From Lacrimispora sphenoides (lineage in GTDB: Bacteria > Bacillota > Clostridia > Lachnospirales > Lachnospiraceae), in NCBI RefSeq assembly GCF_900105215.1, contig NZ_FOIP01000001.1, positions 3,040,501-3,104,500 on the forward strand: a stretch of 64,000 nt of DNA, written 5' to 3'. Made by a program: the position numbers and the translations under genes. The number at the start of each line of letters is the position of its first letter. Positions within the stretch are counted from its first letter, which is position 1. This document shows, piece by piece, positions 63,802-64,000 of the stretch. Under the pieces are notes generated by a model, which was not told the origin of the DNA, made no database searches, and saw only the letters and a list, made by a program, of their open reading frames with translations.

Positions 63802-64000
63802 ATGATGAAAAAAGTGCGGTTTTATTTTCCGGTAGTTTTGGTAGTTATCTTATATTTTATATTTTCAAAAATTTTCTTTTTCCATATTGGCATTGAGAAT
63901 AGCCTTGTAGTTAGGTTAACATATCCAATTATTTCAATTGGGCTTTCCTTGGTAATATCGATATTATATTATAAAAGGAAGTTTCAATTAACTTTCTCTG
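63802..64000 (+). CDS. Membrane protein, 3' end outside window, with overlapping short leader ORF
   Basis: Open from ATG 63802 to the window end (66 codons visible): basic start MMKKVRFYF, then two hydrophobic segments (VVLVVILYFIFSKIFFF and IISIGLSLVISILYY). It has no ribosome site of its own; the good site GGAAGGAG serves a nine-residue frame starting at 63776 (MILMLYIMK) whose TGA overlaps this ATG, suggesting translational coupling or a start-region frameshift. Family uncertain; the N-terminus would suit a CPBP-type or similar membrane protein. Confidence 0.5.
   Translation, partial: MMKKVRFYFPVVLVVILYFIFSKIFFFHIGIENSLVVRLTYPIISIGLSLVISILYYKRKFQLTFS

Overview
The window looks like a chromosomal segment of a spore-forming Lachnospiraceae (Clostridia), in the neighbourhood of Lacrimispora or [Clostridium] saccharolyticum. 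This is judged from gene order (infB-rbfA-nrnA-truB-ribF), protein style, strong AGGAGG ribosome sites and collagen-like spore-surface genes; no database search was possible.

Layout. 1-7180 (+): translation and cofactor operon, from the 3' part of infB (18 visible copies of a 14-residue repeat) through rbfA, nrnA, truB and ribF to an SH3-NlpC/P60 wall hydrolase. 7261-12175 (-): complete branched-chain amino-acid ABC importer (livJ-livH-livM-livG-livF in transcription order). 12391-16265: divergent pyrG (-) and ftsH (+). 16730-21544 (+): sugar ABC importer with a DUF4091 glycosidase-like enzyme, convergent with its probable AraC-type membrane regulator (21545-23746, -). 24080-29452 (+): a Wadjet/MksBEF-like SMC operon, jetA-jetB-jetC, with a strong promoter, a terminator in its leader and no jetD nearby. 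29643-34629: an aldo/keto reductase (-) and its probable MerR regulator (+), separated by two identical tandem IS30-family copies flanked by three copies of a 14-bp direct repeat.

34712-46993: a YheO/DauR-like regulator (-) divergent from an eight-gene operon (+): sugar ABC importer, GH2 beta-mannosidase-like enzyme, DSD1-type PLP enzyme, N-acyl-D-amino-acid deacylase, RidA and a GH9-like enzyme. None of the enzymes has a signal peptide, so the operon reads as cytoplasmic processing of an imported glycan or glycoconjugate carrying N-acylated D-amino acids. 47321-50129 (-): drug-type ABC exporter and a methyltransferase. 50599-55194 (+): uvrA and guaA. 55552-64000: accessory region with a small Cys-rich protein, three tandem collagen-like genes (56461-59405), a phage-type holin, a decayed amidase (three in-frame TAG codons and loss of a zinc-ligand segment), AT-rich secreted/lipoprotein genes of unknown function, a MATE fragment and a membrane protein cut by the window end.

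The items most worth attention are the jetD-less jetABC operon with its terminator-containing leader; the D-amino-acid/glycan operon; the alternative-pairing RNA candidate before the holin; the tandem IS30 insertion splitting a MerR regulon; and the recently homogenised collagen-like genes. All three solute-binding-protein genes of the importers are followed by an intercistronic stem-loop.
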